DNA from: Xylanibacter ruminicola Ga6B6
Lineage (GTDB): Bacteria > Bacteroidota > Bacteroidia > Bacteroidales > Bacteroidaceae
NCBI RefSeq assembly: GCF_000687715.1
Contig: NZ_JHXD01000015.1
Coordinates: 1 to 64,000 of the forward strand
DNA length: 64,000 bases
Direction: 5' to 3'
The position numbers and the translations under genes were made by a program. Below the pieces are notes generated by a model, which did no database searches, was not told where the DNA came from, and saw only the letters and a list, made by a program, of their open reading frames with translations. Shown piece after piece: positions 19,567 through 29,280 of this stretch (positions are counted from its first letter, which is position 1; each line of letters begins with the position of its first letter).

Positions 19567-22029
19567 ATGAAATTTAAAACTATTTTGGCGGCGGGGATGC
19601 TGGCAGTAGTGGCTGCTGCATGTACCGAGCATAAGACATTGGATATGAACTGGGAGGTAGAAACACCCGATGGTTGGATACCAGCCCAAGTACCTGGCAC
19701 CCTGATGGGTACGCTGACTGCCAACGGCATAGAACCCGAGGCGCTGACAGCCGACGACTATGCCAAGATTAACAAAACACAGTTTGATAAAAGCTGGAAG
19801 TACCGCACCACCTTCGAGCTGCAACCCCTTAACGAGGGCGAACATGCCGTGCTGAACTTCGACGGTATCAGTTACCGCGCCAACGTATGGTTGAACGGCA
19901 AGCAGATAGCCAACAGCAAGGAGATGTACGGCGCGTTCCGCCAGTTTGAGTTCGACGTTACCAACGAGGTTGCCGACCAGAACAAACTGGAGGTTGAGGT
20001 GTTCCGTGCACAGCCCGGCGAACCCAATATCGGTTTTGCCGACTGGAATCCACGCCCTGCCGATGAGAATATGGGTATCTACCGCGAGGTGCGTATTAAA
20101 ACCTGCGGCAATGTGGCCCTGTCGCACTCAGCCGTACGTTCTCGTGTAAACACCGAAACGCTGAACGAGGCCTGGCTCACCATCGCCACCGAACTGCGCA
20201 ACCTGTCGGATAAGCCCGTTGAAGGCACCGTGCAGGGTACTGCCGACGGACAGAAGTTCAACTACCGCGTAAGTTTGGCCCCTGGCGAGAAGAAACGCTT
20301 TGTGAGTCCCACCGAAATACATATCAACAAGCCCAAATTGTGGTGGTGCCACAACATGGGCAAACCTGAACTGTGTGATTTGCACATTGAGTTTGCCGAG
20401 GACCACAAAATTTCGGATTTCGAGGATGTGCGATTTGGTATTCGCGAGATAAAAAGCTACCTCACCGACGAAGGCTACCGCGCCTTTTCGCTGAATGGCC
20501 AGCCCGTTCTGCTGCGTGGTGCCGGCTGGACAGATGATATCTACCTGCGCGACACACCCGAGAGCAATCGCCAGCAACTGGAGTATGTACGCGACATGAA
20601 TATGAACACCGTGCGCCTGGAGGGTTTCTGGGGTACCTCGCAGAACCTGTACGACCTGTGCGACGAGCTGGGACTCTTTATCCTGGTGGGCTGGAGCTGC
20701 CACTGGGAGTGGGAGGACTATATCGGCTCGCCCTGCGACGAGCTGTACGGCGGCATACTGAGCCAAGAGAATATCGACCTGATAGCCCGTTCGTTCGAGG
20801 ATCAGGTGATGTGGCTGCGCTATCACCCATCCATCATCGGCTGGTTTGTAGGTAGCGACATGCTGCCCAAACCCGAACTTGAGAAGAAGTATCAGGCGTT
20901 CCTGAGTACTGAGGACGATCGCCAGTACCTGATATCAGCCAAGGATCAGACGAGCGAGATTTCTGGTCCGTCGGGAACCAAGATGGCTGGTCCGTACGAG
21001 TATGTGGGTCCCAGCTACTGGTATCTGCCAGAAGCTCCTGGAGGCGCATTCGGATTCAACACCGAAACAGGTATCGGCGCCCAGCTGCCTGTGAAGGAGT
21101 CGCTGCAGAAGATGTTAGGCCCCAACCTCTTCCCCATCGACCAGCGCTGGAATATTCTGTGTACCGCATCGGGCAGCGACATGAACTCGCTGAAACAGCT
21201 GAACGAGGTGATTCGTAACCGCTTTAGCGAGGCCAAGGATATCGACGAGTACCTGCGCCGCGCCGACATGCTGAACTACGAGAGCACCAAGGCCATGTTC
21301 GAGAGTTTCCGAGTAAGATTGCCCCACACCACAGGCATTATCCAGTGGATGCTGAACGGCTCACGCCCAGGCATTTACTGGCAGTTGTACGACTACTACA
21401 AGCAGCCCAACGCCGCCTACTACGGTGTAAAGAAAGCCAACGCCCCCGTGCAGCTGATTTACGACTACTACACCAAAGCCGTGTATGCCGTTAACGAGAC
21501 GCTGCACCCCGCCAAGGCCACAGCCAGGATGCAGCTGCTGAGAGGCGACAAGCGAACCGACGACAGTCAGGAGATTGAGATAGCCCCCGGCATGGTAACC
21601 AAGGTGTTCGACATTGATATGGCCCAGGCCCCTGCCGCCTTCCTGCTGCTGAAGCTGGGCGACGACATCACCAACGAATACTTTATTGTAAGCGAGAAGG
21701 ATACGTACGACTGGAGCAAGACCACTTGGGTACACACCCCCATCACCAAGTACGCCTCGTATGCCATGCTCGACAGCCTGTGTACCACCGACGTGAAGCT
21801 TTCTACCACCCCCACCAACGATGGCTACCAGGTACAAGTAAGCAATCCTACCGATAAGGTGGCATTTATGATTCGCTTAACAGCCAAGAACCAGGGCGAG
21901 CTGATTTGCCCCGCCTACTGGAGCGACAACTACCTGACGCTGGCCCCAGGCGAAACGCGTACCGTTACCTGCCGAATGCCATCCTTGACTGACAAAACTA
22001 AGGTTGAGATAGGAGTTTTCAAGCAATAA
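19567..22029 (+). CDS. GH2 lipoprotein, exo-beta-D-glucosaminidase-like
   Basis: 820 aa. Lipobox AVVAAAC (C19-C20 region) predicts a surface or periplasmic lipoprotein. The order of domains is that of GH2: N-terminal jelly roll (30-190), Ig-like domain, TIM barrel (300-600), C-terminal Ig-like domains. Features typical of the exo-glucosaminidase (CsxA) branch are visible: RLEGFWG, the acid/base Asp in WFVGSDM (other GH2 have Asn-Glu), a nucleophile Glu in GFNTETGIG and the block WMLNGSRPGIYWQLYDYY. It is expected to remove glucosamine from the non-reducing end. 17 bp after the ROK kinase. Confidence 0.85.
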   Translation: MKFKTILAAGMLAVVAAACTEHKTLDMNWEVETPDGWIPAQVPGTLMGTLTANGIEPEALTADDYAKINKTQFDKSWKYRTTFELQPLNEGEHAVLNFDGISYRANVWLNGKQIANSKEMYGAFRQFEFDVTNEVADQNKLEVEVFRAQPGEPNIGFADWNPRPADENMGIYREVRIKTCGNVALSHSAVRSRVNTETLNEAWLTIATELRNLSDKPVEGTVQGTADGQKFNYRVSLAPGEKKRFVSPTEIHINKPKLWWCHNMGKPELCDLHIEFAEDHKISDFEDVRFGIREIKSYLTDEGYRAFSLNGQPVLLRGAGWTDDIYLRDTPESNRQQLEYVRDMNMNTVRLEGFWGTSQNLYDLCDELGLFILVGWSCHWEWEDYIGSPCDELYGGILSQENIDLIARSFEDQVMWLRYHPSIIGWFVGSDMLPKPELEKKYQAFLSTEDDRQYLISAKDQTSEISGPSGTKMAGPYEYVGPSYWYLPEAPGGAFGFNTETGIGAQLPVKESLQKMLGPNLFPIDQRWNILCTASGSDMNSLKQLNEVIRNRFSEAKDIDEYLRRADMLNYESTKAMFESFRVRLPHTTGIIQWMLNGSRPGIYWQLYDYYKQPNAAYYGVKKANAPVQLIYDYYTKAVYAVNETLHPAKATARMQLLRGDKRTDDSQEIEIAPGMVTKVFDIDMAQAPAAFLLLKLGDDITNEYFIVSEKDTYDWSKTTWVHTPITKYASYAMLDSLCTTDVKLSTTPTNDGYQVQVSNPTDKVAFMIRLTAKNQGELICPAYWSDNYLTLAPGETRTVTCRMPSLTDKTKVEIGVFKQ

Positions 22030-22066
22030 GTGTAAAATTACAATAATTTTTTGCTCTAAATCAAAT

Positions 22067-22102
22067 AATTATTCCGAAACCGTGATTTGTTTCGGAATAA
22101 TT
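22067..22102. repeat. Perfect 14-bp inverted repeat before transketolase
   Basis: AATTATTCCGAAAC (22067-22080), 8-nt loop, GTTTCGGAATAATT (22089-22102), followed by TTG. It ends 3 bp before the tkt -7 box (22106-22113). It may end the GH2 transcript or serve as an operator over the tkt promoter; the U-run after it is short. Confidence 0.7.
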
Positions 22103-22105
22103 TTG

Positions 22106-22113
22106 TATCTTTG
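22106..22113 (+). promoter_or_regulatory. -7 box of transketolase
   Basis: TATCTTTG, 36 nt upstream of the ATG at 22150. Confidence 0.65.
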
Positions 22114-22149
22114 CCCCCAAAATTAACGTTTTTCAATTAATTATTCATT

Positions 22150-24162
22150 ATGAACGACAACAAAGTTATGAACATGGCAGCGGATAATATCCGTATCCTT
22201 GCTGCTTCGATGGTTGAGAAGGCTAAGTCGGGTCACCCCGGCGGTGCTATGGGTGGTGCTGATTTCATCAACACCCTTTACAGTGAGTTCCTGGTTTACG
22301 ATCCCGAGAATCCCGCTTGGGAGGGTCGCGACCGTTTCTTCCTCGATCCTGGTCACATGGCTCCAATGCTGTACAGCCAGCTCGCCCTGATCGGCAAGTA
22401 CACACTCGAGGATTTGAAGAACCTGCGCCAGTGGGGCTCAGTAACTCCAGGTCACCCCGAGCGCGAGATTGAGCGCGGCATCGAGAACACCTCTGGTCCT
22501 CTTGGTCAGGGTCACTGTTTCGCTGTAGGTGCTGCTATCGCCGCTAAGTTCCTGAAGGCTCGTCTGGGCAACGTAATGAACCAGACAATCTACGCCTACA
22601 TCTCTGACGGTGGTGTACAGGAGGAGATTTCACAGGGTGCTGGTCGTATTGCTGGTAACCTGGGACTCGACAACCTCATCATGTTCTACGACGCTAACGA
22701 TATTCAGCTCTCTACCAAGACCGAGGTGGTTACCTGCGAGGATACCGCCAAGAAGTACGAGGCATGGGGCTGGTTTGTACAGAAGATTAACGGTAACGAT
22801 GTTGACCAGATTCGCGAGGCCATCAAGAAGGCTCAGGCCGAGAAGGACCGCCCATCACTCATCATCGGTCACTGTGTAATGGGTAAGGGTGCCCGTAAGG
22901 CTGACAACAGCTCATACGAGAGCAACTGCGCTACTCACGGTGCTCCTCTCGGTGGCGATGCTTACATCAACACCATGAAGAACCTGGGTGCCGATCCCGA
23001 GAACCCATTCCAGATTTTCCCCGAGGTTCAGGAGATGTACGCAAAGCGTGCCGAGGAGCTGAAGAAGATTGTAGCTGAGCGCTACGCCGAGAAGGCTGAG
23101 TGGGCTAAGGGTCACCCCGAGCAGGCCAAGCAGCTCGAGGAGTGGTTCAGCGGCAAGGCTCCTGTTATCGACTGGAGCAAGGTTGAGCAGAAGGCAGGTG
23201 CTGCTACTCGTGGTGCCAGTGCTACTGTTCTGTCGGCTCTCGCTGAGCAGGTTCCCAACATGATTTGTGCATCTGCCGACCTGAGCAACTCAGATAAGAC
23301 CGACGGCTTCCTGAAGAAGACTCACGACCTGGTTCGTGGCGACTTCAGCGGTGCCTTCTTCGAGGCTGGTGTAGCCGAGCTCACTATGGCTTGCTGCTGC
23401 ATTGGTATGGCTCTGCACGGTGGTGTTATCCCCGCTTGCGGTACCTTCTTCGTATTCTCTGATTACATGAAGCCCGCTGTACGTATGGCTGCCCTGATGG
23501 AGCTGCCTGTTAAGTTCATCTGGACTCACGACGCCTTCCGTGTAGGTGAGGATGGTCCTACCCACGAGCCTGTTGAGCAGGAGGCACAGATCCGCCTGAT
23601 GGAGAAGCTGAAGAACCACCATGGTAAGAACTCTGTATTGGTAGTTCGTCCTGCCGATGCCGAGGAGACCACCGTTTGCTGGCGCATGGCTATGGAGAAT
23701 GTTGATACTCCTACAGCCCTGATCTTCTCTCGTCAGAATATCGACATGCTGCCCGAGGGCAACGACTACAACCAGGCTACCAAGGGTGCTTACGTTGTAG
23801 CTGGTTCAGACGAGAACTTCGACGTTATCCTGCTGGCTTCAGGTTCTGAGGTTTCTACTCTCGAGGCTGGTGCTAAGCTGCTCCGCGAGGACGGCGTAAA
23901 GGTTCGCGTGGTTAGCGTTCCTTCTGAGGGTCTGTTCCGCAGCCAGAGCAGGGAGTATCAGCAGAGCGTACTGCCCGCTGGTGTTAAGAAGTTCGGTCTC
24001 ACCGCTGGTCTGCCCGTTAACCTCGAGGGTCTGGTAGGTGCCGACGGTACAGTATGGGGCTTGGAGAGCTTCGGTTTCTCTGCTCCTTACAAGGTGCTCG
24101 ACGAGAAGCTCGGCTTCACCGGAGAGAATGTTTACAAGCAGGTTAAGAAATTGCTTGCTTAA
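22150..24162 (+). CDS. tkt: Transketolase
   Basis: 670 aa, full-length single chain. Transfers two-carbon ketol units in the pentose phosphate pathway. HPGGAMGGADF near residue 30, the ThDP motif (ISDGGVQEEIS ... YDANDI) around 150-185, and the pyrimidine-domain stretch ACGTFFVFSDY near 435. Codon use (frequent GCT, GGT, TCT) differs from neighbours in the way highly expressed genes do. Followed by rpiB, also of the pentose phosphate pathway. Confidence 0.96.
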   Translation: MNDNKVMNMAADNIRILAASMVEKAKSGHPGGAMGGADFINTLYSEFLVYDPENPAWEGRDRFFLDPGHMAPMLYSQLALIGKYTLEDLKNLRQWGSVTPGHPEREIERGIENTSGPLGQGHCFAVGAAIAAKFLKARLGNVMNQTIYAYISDGGVQEEISQGAGRIAGNLGLDNLIMFYDANDIQLSTKTEVVTCEDTAKKYEAWGWFVQKINGNDVDQIREAIKKAQAEKDRPSLIIGHCVMGKGARKADNSSYESNCATHGAPLGGDAYINTMKNLGADPENPFQIFPEVQEMYAKRAEELKKIVAERYAEKAEWAKGHPEQAKQLEEWFSGKAPVIDWSKVEQKAGAATRGASATVLSALAEQVPNMICASADLSNSDKTDGFLKKTHDLVRGDFSGAFFEAGVAELTMACCCIGMALHGGVIPACGTFFVFSDYMKPAVRMAALMELPVKFIWTHDAFRVGEDGPTHEPVEQEAQIRLMEKLKNHHGKNSVLVVRPADAEETTVCWRMAMENVDTPTALIFSRQNIDMLPEGNDYNQATKGAYVVAGSDENFDVILLASGSEVSTLEAGAKLLREDGVKVRVVSVPSEGLFRSQSREYQQSVLPAGVKKFGLTAGLPVNLEGLVGADGTVWGLESFGFSAPYKVLDEKLGFTGENVYKQVKKLLA

Positions 24163-24172
24163 TTAATAATCT

Positions 24173-24249
24173 GGCACGAATTTCGCGAATTAACACGAAT
24201 TATTTTACTCATTGCTAGTAAAATTCGTGAAATTCGTGTAATTCGTGCC
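24173..24249. repeat. CACGAATT palindromic repeat, copy B (77 bp)
   Basis: Same 77-bp sequence as copy C. Each arm contains three CACGAATT units about 11 bp apart, in opposite orientation, so it can form a long hairpin. Sits between tkt and rpiB. Confidence 0.92.
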
Positions 24250-24264
24250 TTAAATTTTAAGACT

Positions 24265-24708
24265 ATGGAAGTAAAGACAGTTGGAGTTGCTTGCGATCAC
24301 GCAGGCTTCGCTTTAAAGCAGTTTGTGCTCCAGTACCTGGAGGAGAAGGGTTACCCCGTTAAGGACTATGGTACATGGAGTGATGCGAGTGTAGATTATC
24401 CCGATTTCGGACACGCACTGGCCGAGGGTATCGAGAGTGGCGAGGTTTATCCCGGTATTGCCATCTGTGGCAGTGGCGAGGGTATCTCAATCACCCTGAA
24501 CAAGCACCAGCAGGTGCGCGCCGGACTGTGCTGGATTCCCGAGATTGCACATCTCATCCGTCAGCACAACGATGCCAACGTACTGGTAATGCCAGGCCGT
24601 TTCATCGATAACAACATGGCTCGCAAGATTATGGACGAGTTCTTCACCGCCAGCTTCGAAGGTGGCCGCCACCAGAAGCGCGTAGATAAGATCCCCGTGC
24701 AGAAATAG
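24265..24708 (+). CDS. rpiB: Ribose 5-phosphate isomerase B
   Basis: 147 aa. Interconverts ribose 5-P and ribulose 5-P. RpiB/LacAB fold with CDHAGFALKQ at the start and the active-site loop CGSGEGISITLNKH near residue 70. Directly flanked by two identical 77-bp palindromic repeats. Confidence 0.95.
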   Translation: MEVKTVGVACDHAGFALKQFVLQYLEEKGYPVKDYGTWSDASVDYPDFGHALAEGIESGEVYPGIAICGSGEGISITLNKHQQVRAGLCWIPEIAHLIRQHNDANVLVMPGRFIDNNMARKIMDEFFTASFEGGRHQKRVDKIPVQK

Positions 24709-24718
24709 TTTTTATTTT

Positions 24719-24795
24719 GGCACGAATTTCGCGAATTAACACGAATTATTTTACTCATTGCTAGTAAAATTCGTGAAATTCGTGTAATTCGTGCC
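24719..24795. repeat. CACGAATT palindromic repeat, copy C (77 bp)
   Basis: Identical over 77 bp to copy B. Fills the convergent gap between rpiB and the transglycosylase gene; its last base is the last base of the transglycosylase stop codon. Could act as a two-way terminator. Confidence 0.92.
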
Positions 24796-25931
24796 TAATT
24801 TTTAATATCATATTTTGTTTTTCGCTGTTCCGCTTTGCGGGGCTTGCCTACCCCGTGGAAACCCATGTGCGGCGTTTTCACACCCTGATAGCCCGCATGG
24901 CGCTGACGGATACGCTGCACGTAATCCACCGTCTCCGAACCACGCATGTAACCATATTTTACAATCGGGTCGTTATAATAGCGGGGCTGACTCAGCTTCA
25001 GCACATAAGGCGCCACCTCGCTCCAGCGGTGCGGGTTCCTGCCGTCGCGCTTAGCCAGATTCATGGCATCACGGATATGGTGCGCACCACCGTTATAACT
25101 GGCCAGCACAAAGTTGGTACGCTCGTACTGGTCGCGCACATCCGAGAACGTGTTCTGCAGCTGTCCGATATATTTCACCGCTGCACGTATGTTAGCCTCA
25201 GGCTCGTACAGCTGACTGCGTGGCACTCCCAGATGGTCGGCTGTGCCAGGCATAATCTGCATCAGTCCCTTGGCACCCACAAACGATACGGCACGCGGGT
25301 CGAACGTCGACTCCTGATAACACTGGGCAGCCAGCAGGCGCCAGTCCCAGCGTATGTCGCGGGCATACGTCATGAAATAGCTGTCGTAATGCGAGATAAT
25401 ACCGCCCTTGGCATCCAGCATGGGCGAGAAGATGCGGCGATGCACCTTACGCACCGTCAGCAGGTCGTTCTCCTCCTTCTGCACGGCTGCAATCAGCTCT
25501 GGGCGATACCAGCCCTGCAGCTCCTTAGCCAGGTCGTTCTTAGCTGTATCGGCACTGATATGTCCCGGTGTGGGCCAGGCCACAATGTCCACCTCGCCAT
25601 CGGCAAAACGTTTTACTAACTCCATACTGTCGCGGCACACCTCTACACGCAGACGCACACCCAGCGAATCGGCAAATCGCTGACAAATCAGGAACTGCGT
25701 GCCCAGACTCTTACCGTGATACTCGTAATAGGTATGAGGTCCGCTCACGGTGGCCATAATCAGCTCGCCACTGGTCTGGATATCGTGCAGGTCGAACTCG
25801 TCGGATACCGAAACGGTATCATCAATCACGCCCCAGGGTGCCACAATGGGTTCGTGCTTCTTTTCGAAACACGACGCCAGCGACAGCAAAACCGCCCCAA
25901 AACCGACATATTTATACCATTTTCGCATCAA
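24795..25931 (-). CDS. MltF-like lytic transglycosylase lipoprotein
   Basis: 378 aa. Lipobox LLSLASC (C22) then a shortened periplasmic-binding-protein-like region (about 50-150) and a C-terminal SLT domain (about 185-340) with catalytic Glu in CYQESTFDP, followed by GAKGLMQIMPGTA and VLASYNGG. Cleaves peptidoglycan with formation of 1,6-anhydromuramic acid. E. coli MltF is longer, mainly because its solute-binding domain is complete; here only part of it remains. Transcribed divergently from hisG. Confidence 0.88.
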   Translation of the reverse strand: MMRKWYKYVGFGAVLLSLASCFEKKHEPIVAPWGVIDDTVSVSDEFDLHDIQTSGELIMATVSGPHTYYEYHGKSLGTQFLICQRFADSLGVRLRVEVCRDSMELVKRFADGEVDIVAWPTPGHISADTAKNDLAKELQGWYRPELIAAVQKEENDLLTVRKVHRRIFSPMLDAKGGIISHYDSYFMTYARDIRWDWRLLAAQCYQESTFDPRAVSFVGAKGLMQIMPGTADHLGVPRSQLYEPEANIRAAVKYIGQLQNTFSDVRDQYERTNFVLASYNGGAHHIRDAMNLAKRDGRNPHRWSEVAPYVLKLSQPRYYNDPIVKYGYMRGSETVDYVQRIRQRHAGYQGVKTPHMGFHGVGKPRKAEQRKTKYDIKN

Positions 25932-25960
25932 TCAGCACCATTTTGTTAGTAAAAACGGTG

Positions 25961-26019
25961 CAAAGGTACTACTTTTTGGTCAGTAATGACACTTATTTCG
26001 CGAAAAAGTTGTAATTTTG
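25961..26019. promoter_or_regulatory. Divergent promoters: transglycosylase and hisG
   Basis: Minus TACCTTTG at 25961-25968; plus TAATTTTG at 26012-26019, 27 nt before the hisG ATG. No leader peptide or T-box was seen. Confidence 0.6.
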
Positions 26020-26046
26020 CACCCGATATTTTTTAGATTTAACGAT

Positions 26047-26898
26047 ATGTTAAGAATTGCAGTACAATCAAAAGGACGTCTGTTCGAGGACACCATGAAC
26101 CTGTTGTCAGAGGCTGACATCAAGGTTAGTGCCTCAAAACGCACCTTGCTGGTGCAGTCGTCCAACTTTCCGCTGGAGGTTCTTTACCTCCGCGATGATG
26201 ACATCCCACAGAGTGTAGCCAGTGGAGTGGCTGACATCGGTGTAGTGGGCGAAAACGAGTTTGTTGAGCGTGGCGAAGATGCAGATATCATCTCACGTCT
26301 CGGCTTCTCAAAATGCCGCCTCTCGCTGGCCATTCCCAAAGAGATCGACTACAAGGGAGTAGAGTGGTTCAACGGCAAGAAGATTGCCACCAGCTACCCC
26401 GGAATCCTTCGACATTTCCTTGAGCAGCATCATATCCATGCCGAAATCCATGTCATCACAGGTAGCGTAGAAATCAGCCCGGGCATTGGTCTGGCCGATG
26501 CTATCTTTGATATCGTATCATCAGGCTCTACCCTGGTGAGCAATAATCTGCGCGAAGTTGAGATTGTAATGCAGAGTGAGGCTCTGCTGATTGGCAACAA
26601 GCAGATGAGCGACGAGAAGAAAGCCATCCTCGAGCAGATGCTGTTCCGCTTTAAGGCCGTAAAGGATGCCGAGGACAAGAAGTATGTACGTATGAACGCC
26701 CCCAAGGCCCGCCTGCAAGAGATTATCAACGTGCTGCCAGGCCTGAAGAGCCCCACCATCATCCCTCTGGCCGACGACGAGTGGTGCTCGGTTCACACCG
26801 TACTCGACCAGAAGCAGTTCTGGGAGATTATTGGCAAACTGAAGGAAATGGGCGCCCAGGGCATTCTGGTAACGCCAATCGAAAAAATGATATTATGA
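26047..26898 (+). CDS. hisG: ATP phosphoribosyltransferase (long form)
   Basis: 283 aa from MLRIAVQSKGRL. First step of histidine synthesis. The catalytic PRPP loop region (ISPGIGLADAIFDIVSSGSTL) is present, and the extra C-terminal about 75-residue regulatory domain identifies the long, HisZ-independent form. ATGA overlap with hisD. Confidence 0.96.
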   Translation: MLRIAVQSKGRLFEDTMNLLSEADIKVSASKRTLLVQSSNFPLEVLYLRDDDIPQSVASGVADIGVVGENEFVERGEDADIISRLGFSKCRLSLAIPKEIDYKGVEWFNGKKIATSYPGILRHFLEQHHIHAEIHVITGSVEISPGIGLADAIFDIVSSGSTLVSNNLREVEIVMQSEALLIGNKQMSDEKKAILEQMLFRFKAVKDAEDKKYVRMNAPKARLQEIINVLPGLKSPTIIPLADDEWCSVHTVLDQKQFWEIIGKLKEMGAQGILVTPIEKMIL

Positions 26899-28178
26899 TC
26901 ATAATTCGTAATCCACAACGTAGCGAGTGGGCAAAGATTGTAGAGCGTCCGCACCTGGATGTTTCGCAGCTCAACGACACCGTAGCATCGGTATTGGCCG
27001 ACGTAAAGAAGCGCGGCGATGATGCCGTAAAGGGCTACGAGCTGAAGTTCGACCATGTTGATCTGCCCACACTGGCTGTTTCCGAAGCCGAGATGAACGA
27101 AGCCGAAGCGCTGGTAAGTCCTGAGTTGAAAGCAGCCATTCAGGTGGCTCACTACAATATCAAGACCTTCCACGAGTCGCAGCAGTTCAAAGGCAAGAAA
27201 ATCGAGACACAGCCCGGCGTGGTATGCTGGCAGAAGAGTGTAGCCATCCAGAAGGTTGGTTTGTACATTCCTGGCGGCACTGCCCCACTCTTCTCTACCG
27301 TACTGATGCTGGCCACACCAGCCAAGATAGCAGGCTGCGAGGAGATTGTGCTCTGCACCCCTCCAGGTCGCGATGGTAAGGTAAACCCCGCCATTCTGGT
27401 GGCCGCCCGCATTGCAGGTGTAAGCAAGATATTCAAGGCAGGTGGCGTACAGGCCATCGGCGCTATGGCCTATGGTACACAGAGTGTGCCCAAGGTATAT
27501 AAAATCTTCGGTCCTGGCAACCAGTATGTGATGGCCGCCAAGCAGCAGGTTAGTCTGCACGACGTGGCTATCGACATGCCCGCAGGTCCTTCCGAGGTGT
27601 GCGTCATCGCCGATAAGCATGCCAACATCGAGTTTGTAGCTGCCGACTTGCTGTCGCAGGCCGAGCATGGTATCGACTCGCAGGTATTCCTCATTACCAC
27701 CTCCGAGCAGGTGATTCTCGACGTACAGGCCGAGGTGAACCGTCAACTGGATCTGCTGCCCCGTAAGGAGATGGCTGCCAAGGCACTCGACAACAGCCGT
27801 CTGGTACTGGTTAACAGCATGCAGGAGGCTATCGACCTCTCGAATGCCTATGCCCCCGAGCACCTCATTCTGCAGGTAAAGGATTATAATAAGGTGGCCA
27901 ATAAGGTAGTTAACGCAGGTAGCGTGTTCCTGGGCGAGTATGCCTGTGAGAGTGCTGGCGACTATGCCAGCGGCACCAATCACACCCTGCCTACCCACGG
28001 TTATGCCACTGCCTACAGCGGTGTAAACCTGGATAGCTACTGCCGTAAGATTACCTTCCAGCATCTTACCGAGGACGGTATCCGCAGCATCGGTCGCGCC
28101 GTAGAACTTATGGCCGAAGCCGAACAGCTGGATGCCCACAAGAATGCAATGACAGTTAGAATCAATAGTTTGAAATGA
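26895..28178 (+). CDS. hisD: Histidinol dehydrogenase
   Basis: 427 aa from MIIIRNPQ; the open frame extends upstream into hisG but the ATGA overlap marks the start. Last two oxidations of histidine synthesis, zinc and NAD dependent. Motifs: [31 protein letters not shown], and the zinc His region GIDSQVFL / [10 protein letters not shown]. Confidence 0.96.
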   Translation: MIIIRNPQRSEWAKIVERPHLDVSQLNDTVASVLADVKKRGDDAVKGYELKFDHVDLPTLAVSEAEMNEAEALVSPELKAAIQVAHYNIKTFHESQQFKGKKIETQPGVVCWQKSVAIQKVGLYIPGGTAPLFSTVLMLATPAKIAGCEEIVLCTPPGRDGKVNPAILVAARIAGVSKIFKAGGVQAIGAMAYGTQSVPKVYKIFGPGNQYVMAAKQQVSLHDVAIDMPAGPSEVCVIADKHANIEFVAADLLSQAEHGIDSQVFLITTSEQVILDVQAEVNRQLDLLPRKEMAAKALDNSRLVLVNSMQEAIDLSNAYAPEHLILQVKDYNKVANKVVNAGSVFLGEYACESAGDYASGTNHTLPTHGYATAYSGVNLDSYCRKITFQHLTEDGIRSIGRAVELMAEAEQLDAHKNAMTVRINSLK

Positions 28179-29209
28179 AATCATTACAAGAGCTAACAAG
28201 GCCAAATATCTGGGTTCTATCACCTTACAGCAGCGCACGCAACGAGTACGCAGGCCGCGAGGCACACGTGTTTCTCGATGCAAACGAGAACCCATACAAC
28301 GCGCCTTATAACCGCTACCCCGATCCCTTGCAGCTGGAGCTCAAGGCAGCCATCGCCAAAGTAAAAGGCGTGCCTGCCCAGTGCATCTTTCTGGGCAACG
28401 GTAGCGACGAGGCCATCGACCTGCCCTATCGCTGTTTCTGCGAGCCAGGCGTGGATAATGTGGTGGCCATCGAGCCCACCTATGGTATGTACAAGGTGTG
28501 CGCCGATATCAACAACGTAGAGTATCGTCCCGTATTGCTCGACGAGCATTTCCAGGTAACTGCCGACGCGCTGTTGGCAGCCACCGATGCCCATACCAAG
28601 ATTATCTGGCTGTGCACCCCTAACAACCCCACCGGCAACTGCCTGGTGCGCGAAGAGGTGATAAAGGTGATTGAACAGTTCGACGGTCTGGTGATTGTCG
28701 ACGAGGCCTACAGCGATTTCGCCTCGCAGAAGACGCTGCGTAGCGAGTTGGCCAAGTACCCAAACCTGATTGTGCTCAACACCATGTCAAAGGCATGGGG
28801 CTGTGCCGCTATCCGTCTGGGCATGGCTTTCGCATCAGAAGGCATCATCGACATTTTTAATAAGGTGAAGTATCCCTACAATGTCAACCTGCTCACCCAG
28901 CAGCAGGCACTCAAGGCATTGCAAGACCCATTCGAAGTAGATGGTTGGGTAAAGATTCTGAAGGAGGAGCGCGGCCGCGTGATGCAGGCCTTCAGCATAC
29001 TCCCTATCTGCGAGAAGATTTATCCTACGGATGCCAACTTCTTCCTGGCCAAGATGACCGATGCCACCGGTATCTACAACTATCTGGTGGATCAGGGCAT
29101 CATCGTTCGCAACCGCAACCGCGTGCAGCTCTGTCAGAACTGTCTGCGCATCACCATCGGCACCAAGACCGAAAACAGCGAGTTGATTGCCGCCCTGCGT
29201 CAGTATTAA
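28175..29209 (+). CDS. hisC: Histidinol-phosphate aminotransferase
   Basis: 344 aa. PLP enzyme of fold type I; Schiff-base Lys in [15 protein letters not shown] (near residue 208), CTPNNPTGN near 148 and DEAYSDF near 178. ATGA overlap with hisD. The operon ends here with a strong terminator; hisB, which commonly follows in Bacteroidales, is not found in this window. Confidence 0.96.
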   Translation: MKSLQELTRPNIWVLSPYSSARNEYAGREAHVFLDANENPYNAPYNRYPDPLQLELKAAIAKVKGVPAQCIFLGNGSDEAIDLPYRCFCEPGVDNVVAIEPTYGMYKVCADINNVEYRPVLLDEHFQVTADALLAATDAHTKIIWLCTPNNPTGNCLVREEVIKVIEQFDGLVIVDEAYSDFASQKTLRSELAKYPNLIVLNTMSKAWGCAAIRLGMAFASEGIIDIFNKVKYPYNVNLLTQQQALKALQDPFEVDGWVKILKEERGRVMQAFSILPICEKIYPTDANFFLAKMTDATGIYNYLVDQGIIVRNRNRVQLCQNCLRITIGTKTENSELIAALRQY

Positions 29210-29234
29210 TCTCAGGGTCGTCCCCTAAATACCA

Positions 29235-29274
29235 AAACACCCCGCCTCAACAAATTGAAGCAGGGTGTTTTTTA
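29235..29274 (+). terminator. Rho-independent terminator after hisC
   Basis: AAACACCC / GGGTGTTT stem with additional pairing, followed by TTTTTTATTT. Marks the border between the his operon and the accessory module. Confidence 0.85.
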
Positions 29275-29280
29275 TTTGCA

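Noticed and set aside
26793..28295. 500-codon open frame on the minus strand across hisG/hisD
   Set aside because: Antisense to strongly conserved his genes, no recognisable domain, and codon composition mirrors hisD; a shadow frame.
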